This document shows positions 52,824 to 63,317 of a stretch of 64,000 nucleotides of DNA, piece after piece; positions within the stretch are counted from its first letter, which is position 1; each line of letters starts with the position of its first letter. Under the pieces are notes generated by a model that ran no database searches, had not been told where the DNA came from, and saw nothing but the letters and a program-made list of their open reading frames with translations. The position numbers and the translations under genes were made by a program. Source of the stretch: Moellerella wisconsensis ATCC 35017 (GTDB lineage: Bacteria; Pseudomonadota; Gammaproteobacteria; Enterobacterales; Enterobacteriaceae); NCBI RefSeq assembly GCF_001294465.1, contig NZ_LGAA01000026.1:310001-374000 (forward strand), given 5' to 3'.

Positions 52824-53979
52824 TACCACTTCACAAGAAACCAATACTGTCGATCCTTGGGCGGCAAGCAGTACGCCAAATAGCACGGATACTCAGGAAA
52901 ATGTCACGTCGACCGACCCAGCAGCCGATCCTTGGGGAGCGTCATCAACCCCTGACGGTACTGATCCTTGGGGAGGAAGCACTGAAGGCGCAGATCAAGT
53001 TAGCGCCGGAGGTGGCACTGATTGGCTTGATGTACCTGCCGACAGTATTCCTGCCGACAGTTTTAATTTAATGGATCCGTTTCAGCACACACTGATCCCT
53101 CTCGATTCCTGGGTCACTCACGCTATCGATTGGGTCGTGATTAATTTTAGACCGGTGTTCCAAGGGATACGTGTTCCGATCGATTTTATCCTCAGCGGCT
53201 TTGAGCAAATGTTGCTGTCGCTCCCCTCGCCGATAGCAATTATTATATTTGCTTTAATTGCTTGGCAGCTTTCAGGTCGGGTCATGGGTGTAGCAACGTT
53301 TATTGCCATGATAGCAATAGGAGCCATTGGCGCATGGTCTGAAGCGATGGTAACGTTAGCACTGGTACTTACATCGTTATTCTTTTGTATCATTATCGGC
53401 CTTCCCTTAGGGATATGGCTGGCACGCAGTGATAGAGCAGCCAAAATTATCCGGCCGATATTAGATGCCATGCAAACAACACCAGCCTTCGTTTATTTAG
53501 TACCGATTGTCATGCTATTTGGTATTGGTAACGTACCCGGTGTCGTGGTAACCATTATATTTGCGCTACCACCAATCATTCGTTTAACCATTTTAGGGAT
53601 TAAACATGTTCCTGCTGATTTAGTTGAAGCAGCAGAATCGTTTGGTGCCAGCCCGAAACAATTGCTGTTTAAAGTTCAGCTCCCTTTAGCTATGCCGACC
53701 ATCATGGCCGGAGTTAATCAAACATTGATGCTGGCACTTTCAATGGTTGTTATTGCTTCGATGATAGCCGTTGGCGGTTTAGGTCAAATGGTACTACGAG
53801 GTATTGGTCGACTCGATATGGGTCTCGCCTCAGTAGGCGGTGTAGGTATCGTTATTCTGGCAATTATTCTGGATAGATTAACTCAATCATTGGGTAGAGA
53901 CAGCCGTACTAAAGGCCCGCAACGTTGGTATCAAACTGGTCCAATCGGAGCTATTACCAAATTAGTCGGTAAAAAATAA
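52816..53979 (+). CDS. proW: Glycine betaine/proline ABC transporter permease ProW
   Basis: 387 residues (E. coli 354). About seven membrane segments from residue 130 on, with the EAA loop [20 protein letters not shown]. The periplasmic N-terminal tail is about 30 residues longer than in E. coli because of imperfect repeats [26 protein letters not shown] and DPWGGSTEG (residues 14-58). The conserved part begins at [17 protein letters not shown]. Confidence 0.95.
   Translation: MSNTTSQETNTVDPWAASSTPNSTDTQENVTSTDPAADPWGASSTPDGTDPWGGSTEGADQVSAGGGTDWLDVPADSIPADSFNLMDPFQHTLIPLDSWVTHAIDWVVINFRPVFQGIRVPIDFILSGFEQMLLSLPSPIAIIIFALIAWQLSGRVMGVATFIAMIAIGAIGAWSEAMVTLALVLTSLFFCIIIGLPLGIWLARSDRAAKIIRPILDAMQTTPAFVYLVPIVMLFGIGNVPGVVVTIIFALPPIIRLTILGIKHVPADLVEAAESFGASPKQLLFKVQLPLAMPTIMAGVNQTLMLALSMVVIASMIAVGGLGQMVLRGIGRLDMGLASVGGVGIVILAIILDRLTQSLGRDSRTKGPQRWYQTGPIGAITKLVGKK
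52852..52980. repeat. Repeats encoding DPW motifs in the ProW tail
   Basis: GATCCTTGG occurs at 52852, 52927 and 52963, each followed by a Ser/Thr-rich stretch. They encode the DPW-SSTP-type tail repeats before the membrane domain. Confidence 0.65.
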
Positions 53980-54099
53980 CGCATATAATATCTATCAACC
54001 GGAGGGTAGCCCCCTATCCTCCGCCCATTCAATCTCACGCTGTTTAACTCAGCGAATAACTTGCCAAGGCAAGTCATATGACAACTGATAGAGGCCATA

Positions 54100-55095
54100 A
54101 TGAAAAAGACAGTCATCTTAGCAGCTGCCCTGACAACGCTAATGAGTACCACGGTATTGGCGAATGATAAACCGGGGAAAGGAATTAAAGTTCAACCCGT
54201 TCAAAGTACGATTTCCGAAGAAACATTTCAAACATTACTGGTCAATAAAGCCCTAGAGCAATTAGGCTATGATGTACAACCGATAAAAGAAGTTGATTAT
54301 AATGTTGCATACTCCTCCATAGCTTCTGGCGATGCGACCTTTCTGGCCGTTAGCTGGGTACCTTTACACAATACCCAATATGAAGCCGCAGGTGGTGACA
54401 AAGCGTTCTATCGCCAAGGTAATTATGTCACTAATGCCGCTCAAGGTTATTTAATCGACAAAAAAACCGCCGATAAATACCATATAACGAACATTGAGCA
54501 ACTTAAAGATCCTAAAATTGCTAAGCTTTTTGATACCAATAATAATGGTAAGGCCGATTTAACCGGGTGTAATCCAGGCTGGGGTTGTGAAGCGGCCATT
54601 AATAACCATCTTAAAGCCTATGGTTTGACTAACAGCGTTGATCATAATCAAGGCAACTATGCCGCGATGATGGCCGATACCATAACACGTTATAAAGAAG
54701 GCAAACCTATCTTCTATTATACGTGGACACCTTACTGGATAAGCGATGTATTAAAACCGGGGCGCGATGTTGTATGGTTAGAAGTTTCCTTCTCATCTAT
54801 GCCTAACGGTGAAAAAATTGATACCAAATTACCAAACGGTAAAAATTATGGCTTCCCAGCAAATACCATGCATATTGCTGCCAATAAACAATGGGCTAAA
54901 GAGAACCCTGCTGCTGCGAAATTGTTTGAAGTCATGAGCTTACCAGTAGCTGATGTCAACGCTCAAAACCTAAGAATGCACAATGGCGAAGCGTCAGAAG
55001 CTAATATCGAACGCCATGCTAATGGTTGGATTAAAGCGCACCAGAAAACCTTTGATGGCTGGGTTGAGCAAGCACGCCAAGCCGCCAATAAATAA
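54100..55095 (+). CDS. proX: Glycine betaine-binding periplasmic protein ProX
   Basis: 331 residues (E. coli 330). Signal peptide about 1-21 ending VLA. Type II glycine-betaine-binding fold; aromatic-cage Trp residues occur in [19 protein letters not shown] and similar places. It has the disulfide-forming pair in [14 protein letters not shown]. It follows proW after 120 bp and is closed by a terminator. Confidence 0.95.
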   Translation: MKKTVILAAALTTLMSTTVLANDKPGKGIKVQPVQSTISEETFQTLLVNKALEQLGYDVQPIKEVDYNVAYSSIASGDATFLAVSWVPLHNTQYEAAGGDKAFYRQGNYVTNAAQGYLIDKKTADKYHITNIEQLKDPKIAKLFDTNNNGKADLTGCNPGWGCEAAINNHLKAYGLTNSVDHNQGNYAAMMADTITRYKEGKPIFYYTWTPYWISDVLKPGRDVVWLEVSFSSMPNGEKIDTKLPNGKNYGFPANTMHIAANKQWAKENPAAAKLFEVMSLPVADVNAQNLRMHNGEASEANIERHANGWIKAHQKTFDGWVEQARQAANK

Positions 55096-55142
55096 TCATT
55101 TAATCGGGGTTTTTAATCCCCATAAAAGCTAATGTTCACAAT

Positions 55143-55179
55143 GGTCATTATTGAATTAACTCTATAATGACCGTTTTTT
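55143..55179 (+). terminator. proVWX terminator
   Basis: Perfect 9-bp stem GGTCATTAT/ATAATGACC with a 12-nt loop, then G and TTTTTT. Confidence 0.88.
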
Positions 55180-55196
55180 ATCCGCTGACATCAATA

Positions 55197-55238
55197 CATT
55201 GATAGCCAACACCACGGCATTGATAACCAACAACACTA
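55197..55238. repeat. 21-bp direct tandem pair after proX
   Basis: CATTGATAGCCAACACCACG plus one base, then CATTGATAACCAACAACACT plus one base; 17 of 21 identical. It lies between the proX terminator and the MFS gene. Confidence 0.85.
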
Positions 55239-55322
55239 CATAAATCGCTTCAATGGAATAACGTAATTGAATATATTTATATATATTAATCACCTTATTT
55301 TATTTTTCGGATAGCAACATTA

Positions 55323-56522
55323 ATGAAATCAACCCCACAAGCCGAGCTTACCCCAGGTCTTGTTCTACTGATGGCGATTGCCACCGGACTCGTGGTTGCC
55401 AGTAATTATTATGCACAACCATTATTAGATACCATTGCTGTACAATTTAACTTAACCACGAATATGGCCGGGTTTATCGTTACCACCGCACAATTAAGTT
55501 ATGCCGTAGGATTGCTGCTTTTAGTTCCCCTTGGCGATCTTTTTGAACGGCGTAATCTGATTTTAATCATGACCATATTATCAGCTTGTGGTCTATTGGT
55601 GACCGCCCTGGCCAACAATATCTGGTTAATTTTATTAGGAACAGGATTAACAGGATTATTCTCTGTAGTAGCTCAAATTCTCGTACCATTAGCCGCCACT
55701 CTCGCCAAACCCCACCAGCGAGGAAAAGCCGTTGGCTTTATTATGAGTGGTCTATTACTGGGAATTTTGTTAGCTAGAACACTTTCTGGTGCGATGGCTA
55801 TGATTGGCGGATGGCGGGCTATCTATTGGCTAGCTTTCTTCATACTGATGCTGTTAGTGGTGATAATGTGGCGTAAGTTACCGCGTTATCAGTCCCCGAT
55901 AGAATTAAATTATGGCCAACTATTGGGCTCTATTTTCCAGCTATTTTTTACGACTCCCGTATTAGCAGTGAGATCGATATTAGGCGGATTAGCTTTTGCC
56001 AATTTCGCCTTATTATGGACAGCCATGGCTTTTTTATTAGCCGGCGAGCCGTTTAATTTTTCAGACGGTATTATAGGTCTGTTCGGCTTAGCCGGAGCGG
56101 CGGGAGCATTAATGGCCTTACAAGCTGGACATTTAGTGGATAAAGGGAAAGGTAAAAAAGTCACTTTGATTAGCCTGATTCTTTTACTACTCTCTTGGAT
56201 ACCGATTGGTTTCGCCAAAGAGTCTTTAATCGGCTTTATTATCGGAATTTTAATTCTCGATTTAGCGGTGCAAGGGCTTCATATTACTAATCAAAGTACA
56301 TTATACCGGATCATGCCAGAAGCTCGCGGCAGACTCACTGCGGGCTATATGACCAGTTATTTTATCGGTGGTGCTCTGGGGTCTTTAGCATCGGGATATG
56401 CTTATCACTATGCGGGATGGTACGGTATCGCTATCACCGGAGGTATTCTTTGTTTGATAAGCTTAATCGTTTGGGCCTTCGGTGCTCGTTTCGATCCTAT
56501 CATCGAGGATAATAAAAGCTAA
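55323..56522 (+). CDS. ygaY: MFS transporter, YgaY-like
   Basis: 399 residues, twelve membrane segments, with the MFS motif GDLFERRNLI after TM2. It lies between proX and mprA, exactly where E. coli K-12 has ygaY (a pseudogene there); here the frame is intact. Substrate unknown; the family contains drug and sugar-efflux carriers. The ribosome site is weak (CGGATAG). Confidence 0.82.
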   Translation: MKSTPQAELTPGLVLLMAIATGLVVASNYYAQPLLDTIAVQFNLTTNMAGFIVTTAQLSYAVGLLLLVPLGDLFERRNLILIMTILSACGLLVTALANNIWLILLGTGLTGLFSVVAQILVPLAATLAKPHQRGKAVGFIMSGLLLGILLARTLSGAMAMIGGWRAIYWLAFFILMLLVVIMWRKLPRYQSPIELNYGQLLGSIFQLFFTTPVLAVRSILGGLAFANFALLWTAMAFLLAGEPFNFSDGIIGLFGLAGAAGALMALQAGHLVDKGKGKKVTLISLILLLLSWIPIGFAKESLIGFIIGILILDLAVQGLHITNQSTLYRIMPEARGRLTAGYMTSYFIGGALGSLASGYAYHYAGWYGIAITGGILCLISLIVWAFGARFDPIIEDNKS

Positions 56523-56558
56523 TTAGCCTCTTTTACTCTGTATTTATTGTCTACCATC

Positions 56559-56592
56559 AAGCTGATGCGCGATTAATCGCCATCAGCTTTTT
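56559..56592 (+). terminator. ygaY terminator
   Basis: AAGCTGATG/CATCAGCTT stem continued by GCGAT/ATCGC past a bulged C, with a T-tract at 56588-56592. It lies 36 bp after the stop. Confidence 0.9.
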
Positions 56593-56686
56593 ATAGATAG
56601 ACGTTTATAGTCTTTTTTATCGAATATTTCTTATAGCTCCCTGTTTATAGGCTATTTTTTATAGTCCGTTGCTTATTGACTATATC
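56591..56686. repeat. Seven-copy degenerate 14-bp tandem array
   Basis: TTATAG (or TTATCG, TTATTG) begins units at 56591, 56605, 56617, 56631, 56645, 56659 and 56673: spacings 14, 12, 14, 14, 14 and 14. The rest of each unit has diverged. It starts in the tail of the ygaY terminator. Confidence 0.75.
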
Positions 56687-57464
56687 CCTCATCAAATAGT
56701 GCTTATAAAGAAAGAAAATAGTAACCAGACTACTTAAAACATTCTATTATAAATCAGATAGATAGAATATATTTACATGTTCGAGTTAACGAGATTAATT
56801 ATCATCTACCCCATTTATAATCATCAGAAAAAATAATATTTAAATCTAAAAAATCATCATGAAATTACCATAAAAATCCTGCTTATCGCCCAAAAATAAC
56901 ATCCATAAAATACTCTTTAGTAAAAAAAAATAATTTAATACCTTAACGGTATTATTTCTTTAAAGAAAATAAACAATTGGCACTATTAAACAAAAACTTA
57001 TTTTTTCTTCAGTGATACAATAAATCAACCATCTAGATTAATTAGCTCATATTAATTTAGTAAAAATAAAATTGAATTAGTTATTTTTCATTTTTATAAG
57101 AATATAACTTAGCAGTACTTATGCTAAGCAACCACATAACATGCTATAAATAAAGGCTTTTTTGTTTTTATAGTTATTTTGATTTTAATCGACAGCGCAT
57201 TTATTAATAGTTTCATTGGTATAAGTTTAACTAAAACAACTCATTTTAGTTATTTTTACTTACATTAGTAATAATATTAATAAAAATATCTCTGCCACTT
57301 TTTTTGGATTAACATTCGTAAAATTTATGAATTAGGTATCATTATCAAAATAAATTCGATGAGATCAAATAACTCTAATTGCTAAATTTAGCGTTTAATA
57401 TACCATTTAGAAGGTTGATGACAGTTGTTATCTTACCAACTGAAACTAATAAGGTATCTAAATA
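56687..57464. other. AT-rich gap before mprA
   Basis: About 780 bp. E. coli has ygaZ and ygaH here; no remnant is readable. It presumably holds the mprA promoter and an MprA operator close to 57400, which I could not define. Confidence 0.5.
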
Positions 57465-57992
57465 ATGGAAAGTTCATTTAAACCAACAGAAGAACTACTA
57501 AATACACGAGTAACACAGCAAAATGCATTAAATAAAACGATCCCTTATCAGGAGATTCTATTAACTCGCTTATGTATGCATGTGCACGGTAAATTATTAG
57601 ACTGCCGCAATCATATGCTTAAATCCCAAGGAATTAATGAGACGTTATTTATGGCTCTAATGATCTTGGATACCAAAGAATCACGCAGCATTCAACCGTC
57701 AGAATTAAGTGCAGCATTAGGTTCATCACGGACTAATGCCACTCGAATTGCCGATGAATTAGAAAAAAATGGCTGGATAGAACGCAAAGAAAGCCAAAAT
57801 GATCGCCGCTGTTTGCATTTACATCTGACCGATAAAGGCACTGAATTTTTAAACAGTCTTTTACCGCCTCAGTACGACTGCCTCCGCGATATTTGGTCGG
57901 TACTAGATACCACAGAGAAAGCACAATTAGATAAACTAATGCGTAGTCTGCTCACAAAACTTGATAATTTAGGTTTTGATGCAGCAAAATAG
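57465..57992 (+). CDS. mprA: MarR-family repressor MprA (EmrR)
   Basis: 175 residues (E. coli 176). MarR winged helix: [22 protein letters not shown] is the recognition region (split at 20 in use), with the wing [17 protein letters not shown]. Represses emrAB and itself until uncouplers or phenolic drugs bind. First gene of mprA-emrA-emrB. It has AAGG about 12 nt before the ATG. Confidence 0.95.
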   Translation: MESSFKPTEELLNTRVTQQNALNKTIPYQEILLTRLCMHVHGKLLDCRNHMLKSQGINETLFMALMILDTKESRSIQPSELSAALGSSRTNATRIADELEKNGWIERKESQNDRRCLHLHLTDKGTEFLNSLLPPQYDCLRDIWSVLDTTEKAQLDKLMRSLLTKLDNLGFDAAK

Positions 57993-58133
57993 CTATATAA
58001 GTAATACGTTTAATGTATTTGAGCCATTTTTTGACTAAATGAATAAAAAAAACTTCTCAGTTAGCGATAATTCATTATCCTTTCATCTATAAGCTAACAA
58101 TATTTTCGTTATACGATCTCAATTATTGTCAGC

Positions 58134-58170
58134 ACTACTTCCAGTGAGGTTATTAACCACTGGAAGTAGT
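58134..58170 (+). other. Stable hairpin between mprA and emrA
   Basis: 12-bp perfect stem ACTACTTCCAGT/ACTGGAAGTAGT, then an inner GGTT/AACC with a 3-nt loop. There is no T-tract. It lies 142-178 nt after mprA and 66 nt before emrA, so it probably affects mRNA stability or differential expression. Confidence 0.6.
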
Positions 58171-58235
58171 CACGTCTTAGTGTCTAGATTTACATCAATT
58201 CGATCCCAATGAAGAAGAACACGGAGAAACACCCG

Positions 58236-59411
58236 ATGAGTGTTAGTGAGGATATTAAACACACGCCACGCAATAATAAAAAGAAACAACGTCGTAATAT
58301 ATTATTATTACTCTCTTTTATTTTTATTATTGTTGGTGTTGGCTGGTTTGCTTATTGGTTCCTCATACTCAGGCACTATGAAGCCACAGATAACGCCTAC
58401 ATTGCAGGTAACCAAGTACAAATTATGTCTCAGGTTTCTGGTAGCGTAATGACAGTTAATGTCGATAATACTGATTACGTTAAAAGTGGCTCAGTATTAG
58501 TTGAATTAGACCCAAAAGATGCCCTATTAGCATTAGAAAAAGCCAAAACAACATTGGCTAATAATGTCCGACAAACCCACCAGCAAATAGTTAATAGCAA
58601 GCAATATCAAGCGAATATTGCTTTACGCCGTTCCGATCTGAATCGGTTACAAAACGATTTAAAACGTCGTGAAGTTCTGGGAAATAGTAATCTGATAGGT
58701 AAAGAAGAATTACAACATGCGCGCGAAGCTGTAATTAGTGCTAAAGCTGCATTAGATGTTGCTATCGAACAATTTAATGCTAATCAAGCCATTATCCTTG
58801 ATACGCCAATCGATAAACAACCTGCTGTCGAGCAAGCGGCGACTGAAGTCAAAAATACTTGGCTTGCCTTACAACGTACTAAAATTGTTAGTCCTGTCGA
58901 TGGCTATGTATCACGTCGAAGCGTACAAATTGGTGCACAAGTCACACCCGCTAAACCATTAATGGCCATTATTCCAGCCGAAGGCATGTGGATTGATGCA
59001 AATTTTAAAGAAACACAACTGGCCGATATGCGAATTGGCCAGCCTGCCAAGGTTATTACCGATTTTTATGGTGATGACCTCGAGTTTAAAGGCACAGTTG
59101 TTGGGCTAGATATGGGAACAGGCAGTGCATTTTCCTTATTACCCGCACAAAATGCCAGCGGTAACTGGATAAAAGTCGTTCAACGCTTACCTGTCCGAAT
59201 CGCCTTAGATCCTCTTCAGTTAGAAGAACATCCATTACGTATTGGTTTATCTGCCAATGTAACTGTTGATACCCAAAATAAACAGGGGAAAGTGTTATCA
59301 AAAAGCACACGAATCACTCCCGCGTATCATACTTCTGCTCTGATGATTGATATGTCCCCGGCAGACCAAATAGTTACTGACATCATTAATAGTAACTCTG
59401 GTAACCAGTAA
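58236..59411 (+). CDS. emrA: Multidrug efflux membrane-fusion protein EmrA
   Basis: 391 residues (E. coli 390). One membrane anchor (about 23-45), then a periplasmic HlyD-type adaptor with lipoyl and coiled-coil parts and the conserved WIDANFKETQLADMRIGQPA. Links EmrB to TolC. ATG at 58236 has GGAGA 8 nt upstream; the ATG at 58209 has no site. Confidence 0.94.
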   Translation: MSVSEDIKHTPRNNKKKQRRNILLLLSFIFIIVGVGWFAYWFLILRHYEATDNAYIAGNQVQIMSQVSGSVMTVNVDNTDYVKSGSVLVELDPKDALLALEKAKTTLANNVRQTHQQIVNSKQYQANIALRRSDLNRLQNDLKRREVLGNSNLIGKEELQHAREAVISAKAALDVAIEQFNANQAIILDTPIDKQPAVEQAATEVKNTWLALQRTKIVSPVDGYVSRRSVQIGAQVTPAKPLMAIIPAEGMWIDANFKETQLADMRIGQPAKVITDFYGDDLEFKGTVVGLDMGTGSAFSLLPAQNASGNWIKVVQRLPVRIALDPLQLEEHPLRIGLSANVTVDTQNKQGKVLSKSTRITPAYHTSALMIDMSPADQIVTDIINSNSGNQ

Positions 59412-59426
59412 TCAGAGGAACATAGC

Positions 59427-60968
59427 GTGATAAAAACGCCTTTACAAGGAGCTCAACTTGCGTGGATGACAATAGCCCTGTCATTAGCCACTTTTATGCA
59501 AGTGCTCGATTCAACCATTGCTAATGTAGCAATTCCTACAATTGCGGGAAACCTTGGTGCCTCTAACTCTCAAGGTACTTGGGTCATTACCTCTTTTGGG
59601 GTAGCCAATGCAATATCTATCCCGATCACCGGCTGGCTCGCCAAACGTATTGGTGAGGTTCGACTATTTTTATGGTCAACAGGGCTATTTGCCCTGACCT
59701 CTTGGCTGTGTGGCATCTCTGATAGCCTAGGTATGCTGATATTATTTCGTGTACTTCAAGGTCTGGTTGCCGGCCCATTAATCCCGCTGTCTCAAAGTCT
59801 ATTACTGAATAATTACCCCCCTGCAAAACGTAATATGGCACTGGCATTGTGGTCGATGACTATCGTTATTGCCCCAATTTGTGGACCCATTTTGGGGGGA
59901 TATATTAGTGATAACTATCATTGGGGCTGGATTTTCTTTATTAACGTGCCCTTTAGTCTGATTATTATCGCTATTATTACCAAAGTTCTCAAAGGACGAG
60001 AAACTAAAATAGCGATTAAACCTATTGATACTATTGGATTAGCTCTGTTGGTCTTGGGTATTGGCGCATTACAAATTATGCTTGACCAAGGCAAAGAATT
60101 AGATTGGTTTAATTCCACAGAAATTATCGTACTGGCAGTTGTGGCCTTAGTGGCTATCGCCTTCTTGATTGTATGGGAACTGACTGATGAACACCCAGTA
60201 ATTGATTTATCGTTGTTTAAACAGCGGAACTTTACTATCGGCTGTTTATCGCTCAGCCTAGCTTATATGCTGTATTTCGGTACTATCGTGCTACTTCCGC
60301 AGCTATTACAGCAAGTGTTTGGCTATACTGCGACTTGGGCCGGTTTAGCGTCTGCACCAGTGGGATTATTACCGTTATTGATCACCCCAATCATTGGGCG
60401 ATTTGGAAATCGTATCGATATGCGCTATTTGGTTACCTTCAGCTTTATTATCTATGCGGTTTGCTATTATTGGCGAGCTTACACCTTTGAACCGGGCATG
60501 AGTTTTGCCGCTGTTGCATGGCCACAATTTGTGCAAGGACTAGCAATTGCCTGTTTCTTTATGCCACTAACTACCATTACACTTTCGGGATTACCACCGG
60601 AAAAAATGGCCTCAGCTTCCAGTTTATCTAATTTTATGCGCACCTTGGCAGGCGCTATCGGCACATCGATTACGACTACATTGTGGACGCAGCGAGAGTC
60701 AATGCACCATGAAAATTTTGCAGCTTTCGTTGATCCTTATAATCCCAACGCGCAAGAGATTTACACCCAATTATCTGAAATGGGTATGGATGAGCAACAA
60801 AGCTTGGGGTATTTAGCCAAAAATATTACCGACCAGGGACTAATTATTTCAGCAAATGAGATCTTCTGGATATCAGCCGGAATATTTATCCTGCTGATGA
60901 TACTAGTTTGGTTTGCGAAACCACCTTTTAGCCCCGGCTCTAAAGAAGATGGTGGTGGTTCCCACTAA
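59427..60968 (+). CDS. emrB: Multidrug efflux MFS transporter EmrB
   Basis: 513 residues (E. coli 512). Fourteen-segment DHA2 family proton antiporter. Motifs: LDSTIANVAIPTIAG (motif D1), GWLAKRIGEVRLFLWS, and the antiporter motif in SMTIVIAPICGPILGGYISD. Exports hydrophobic drugs and uncouplers with EmrA and TolC. GTG start with AGAGGA 7 nt upstream, 15 bp after emrA. Confidence 0.95.
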   Translation: MIKTPLQGAQLAWMTIALSLATFMQVLDSTIANVAIPTIAGNLGASNSQGTWVITSFGVANAISIPITGWLAKRIGEVRLFLWSTGLFALTSWLCGISDSLGMLILFRVLQGLVAGPLIPLSQSLLLNNYPPAKRNMALALWSMTIVIAPICGPILGGYISDNYHWGWIFFINVPFSLIIIAIITKVLKGRETKIAIKPIDTIGLALLVLGIGALQIMLDQGKELDWFNSTEIIVLAVVALVAIAFLIVWELTDEHPVIDLSLFKQRNFTIGCLSLSLAYMLYFGTIVLLPQLLQQVFGYTATWAGLASAPVGLLPLLITPIIGRFGNRIDMRYLVTFSFIIYAVCYYWRAYTFEPGMSFAAVAWPQFVQGLAIACFFMPLTTITLSGLPPEKMASASSLSNFMRTLAGAIGTSITTTLWTQRESMHHENFAAFVDPYNPNAQEIYTQLSEMGMDEQQSLGYLAKNITDQGLIISANEIFWISAGIFILLMILVWFAKPPFSPGSKEDGGGSH

Positions 60969-61005
60969 AGAATTAACATAATAGTTGAAAGGCATATACC
61001 ATGAT

Positions 61006-61032
61006 AAAAAGGAGCTACGGCTTCTTTTTTTT
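61006..61032 (+). terminator. emrB terminator
   Basis: Stem AAAAAGGAGC/GCTTCTTTTT with a TACG loop and a run of eight T. A 42-codon frame through it is not called. Confidence 0.85.
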
Positions 61033-61147
61033 GGCTAAAATTAAACCAAAAAGAATTAATACAGGAATAAAAAATATTATTGAGAGGCAATTTCACAAAA
61101 AGAGAAAGGGAGAAAGGAAAAATAAGTAATGAAATTTATGATCAATA

Positions 61148-61194
61148 AAAAATATACTCGCCTATTTTGCTGCTTAATCAGAAAACAGGCGAGT
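61148..61194 (-). terminator. yfiF terminator
   Basis: On the minus strand, ACTCGCCT/AGGCGAGT closes a longer partly paired loop and is followed by ATATTTTTTATT. Confidence 0.83.
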
Positions 61195-61207
61195 GATGAG
61201 TTAAAAC

Positions 61208-62266
61208 TTAATTAACTTTATTCTGCTGCCACCACTGTGCCAACATAATACCTGTTGCTACTGACACATTCAGGCTTTCAACCTTATTGGTACCGCCGAT
61301 AAATAGGCTCAAGTCACCTTGATCCCAAACACTGTCGCTCAGTCCATCGCTTTCTTGACCAATAACCAAGACCATTTTTTCTGGCAACTGAACTTTTGCG
61401 ATATCTTGGCTGCCTTTATGGCTGGATGTAGTAACAATGGTATAACCAGCTTGACGGAATTTATCCAATGCCCCAGTGAAGCCATCAGCATCAATGCCTT
61501 TAATGTGCTCTGCGCCACCTTCAGCGGTTCGGATAGCGGCACCTGATTCAAGCATGCCCACATCTTGCAAAATCACGCCATTCACGCCGAAGTGTGCACA
61601 GCTACGCATAATACCGCCGAGATTATGTGGATTACCAATATCTTCTAACGCCAGTACACAATCTTGCTTAGGTGCCGTTTGCAGATATGTGTCTGCATCC
61701 ATTCCACCGCGTTTTTTGATAATAAAGCAAACGCCACCATGATGATCGGTACCCGAAGCTTTAGTTAATTCATCTTCATCGACAACATGATAGGCTTTAC
61801 GATTAGCCGCCATCCATTTAAGTGCATCACGAAAACGGGGTGTAACTGATTTTAAGAACCAGGCACGGACAATAGCATCAGGGCGATTTTTAAACATTGC
61901 CTGACAAGCGTTCTCACCATAAATACGGGTTTCTTCTAAACGCTGTTTACGCAGTTGCTCAGGATCAATAAAACTTTTGCCTGAAATGCCGCCATGATCG
62001 TTAACTATTTCATCATCACTGGAACGAGAAACTGTTTTCCACGGCGAGCGTTCGCTACTGTATGCTGACGCACCTGATTTTCTGTCATCACTCTGACGAC
62101 TGCGGCTGTCATTGAACTTGCCGCCTTTATTGAATTTGCTGTCTTTATTAAATTTACCGTCTTTAGCTGACGGACGCTTGTTTCTATTTTGGCTATCATC
62201 ACTGCCCTCACTACGGACATACATTACTTTGACTTTGCCATTTTTACCGCTAAAAGAATCGTTCAT
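61208..62266 (-). CDS. yfiF: SPOUT (TrmH-type) RNA methyltransferase YfiF
   Basis: 352 residues (E. coli 345). Charged, disordered N-terminal tail (about 1-95) with repeated KFNK units, then a SpoU substrate-binding domain and the SPOUT knot with [33 protein letters not shown] and [15 protein letters not shown]. It methylates RNA 2'-O by homology; the exact target is not settled. The ribosome site is GGGGAA. Confidence 0.9.
   Translation of the reverse strand: MNDSFSGKNGKVKVMYVRSEGSDDSQNRNKRPSAKDGKFNKDSKFNKGGKFNDSRSRQSDDRKSGASAYSSERSPWKTVSRSSDDEIVNDHGGISGKSFIDPEQLRKQRLEETRIYGENACQAMFKNRPDAIVRAWFLKSVTPRFRDALKWMAANRKAYHVVDEDELTKASGTDHHGGVCFIIKKRGGMDADTYLQTAPKQDCVLALEDIGNPHNLGGIMRSCAHFGVNGVILQDVGMLESGAAIRTAEGGAEHIKGIDADGFTGALDKFRQAGYTIVTTSSHKGSQDIAKVQLPEKMVLVIGQESDGLSDSVWDQGDLSLFIGGTNKVESLNVSVATGIMLAQWWQQNKVN
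62112..62165. repeat. Three 18-bp tandem repeats in yfiF
   Basis: TTGAACTTGCCGCCTTTA, TTGAATTTGCTGTCTTTA and TTAAATTTACCGTCTTTA, head to tail on the + strand. They encode the [12 protein letters not shown]-type hexapeptides of the YfiF tail. Confidence 0.88.
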
Positions 62267-62576
62267 TAATTTTCCCCACTACGCTATGGCGCGAAGATTA
62301 CATGATGTTGTTGCACGACGCTACTAATAAGGAATAATTAAATCCATCTAAAAATAAATATGTCAAATATACCTTAAATAACTCGTTCAATAAGAAGCCC
62401 AAAACTTACAAGGCGATCCAGATTTGAGAGCGTAAAATTATAATTACTCTCGAAAGAACACTAAATTATAACGGTAAATACCTCTCTATTTATACCCTGC
62501 GATACTGAGCTATATTTACCTAAAATAGTTGCGTAAAATATGTAAAATAACTTTTTACAGCAACTAAAAGACAACT
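62267..62576. other. yfiF-yfiP divergent region
   Basis: 310 bp, presumably both promoters. trxC, which lies here in E. coli, is absent. Nothing else recognised. Confidence 0.5.
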
Positions 62577-63281
62577 ATGAAGCACAACGCGGTTTATCAG
62601 TTACGCCAGCAACGTCTAGCACTTTCGACCAAACTATTTCGAGCTCGCGGTTGGCGCACTCAACGTTGCGACTCTTGCTTATTACCAGTAAAACAGTGTT
62701 TATGCGAATCAATCCAACCGATGACCGCACGCAGCCGTTTTTGCTTAATTATGTTTGATGGGGAAGTTTTTAAACCCAGTAATACGGGTAAACTTATCGC
62801 AGATATATTGCCTGATACTTTAGCATATCAATGGTCACGTACTGAACCCGATCCTGAACTTCTCGCACTACTTAATGACACTAGTCGCCAGCCATACCTT
62901 ATTTTTCCGGCGAGTTATGCATCGAATGAACAAACAGTAGTCAACGTGCCTGATATTTCAGACAAACCACCATTATTTATTTTGCTTGATGGAACCTGGC
63001 CTGAAGCACGAAAAATGTTTCGTAAAAGCCCTTATTTTTCCGGGATCCCCATACTTTCAATTAATACTAAAGCAAAATTAAATTATTTATTACGAGTACC
63101 TTCAAAAGAAGAGCAACATTGTACCGCCGAGGTTGCTGCCTCAGTCCTTGAATTAGCAGGAGATTTTCTGGCTTCACAACAGCTGCTTACTCATTTTAGT
63201 TATTTTCGCGACCAATATCTCGCCGGAAAGCCATCTCATCCAGCGGCACAAATCACAGCACAGTCGAAGAAAATCAGCTAG
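62577..63281 (+). CDS. tapT: DTW-domain tRNA-uridine aminocarboxypropyltransferase
   Basis: 234 residues, homologue of E. coli YfiP (TapT), which makes acp3U47 in tRNA. Zinc-type cysteines CDSCLLPVKQCLCES at about 31-45, central SNTGKLIADILPD and the DTW signature ILLDGTWPEARKM near residue 140. It is followed 36 bp later by patZ, as in E. coli. Confidence 0.92.
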   Translation: MKHNAVYQLRQQRLALSTKLFRARGWRTQRCDSCLLPVKQCLCESIQPMTARSRFCLIMFDGEVFKPSNTGKLIADILPDTLAYQWSRTEPDPELLALLNDTSRQPYLIFPASYASNEQTVVNVPDISDKPPLFILLDGTWPEARKMFRKSPYFSGIPILSINTKAKLNYLLRVPSKEEQHCTAEVAASVLELAGDFLASQQLLTHFSYFRDQYLAGKPSHPAAQITAQSKKIS

Positions 63282-63317
63282 ATTAACATCCTCAGACTGA
63301 CGAAAAGGAGAAAGGCT

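Noticed and set aside
56687-57464. Remnant of ygaZH
   Set aside because: The place is right but no translated fragment resembling either protein could be read in any frame.
61021-61090. Minus-strand frame encoding a hydrophobic peptide ending in AKKKKP
   Set aside because: Looks like a small membrane protein, but an in-frame TGA lies just upstream with no ATG, GTG or TTG after it.
61001-61129. 42-codon basic frame after emrB
   Set aside because: It runs through the emrB terminator hairpin and its poly-T tail; no ribosome site and low-complexity Lys-rich product.
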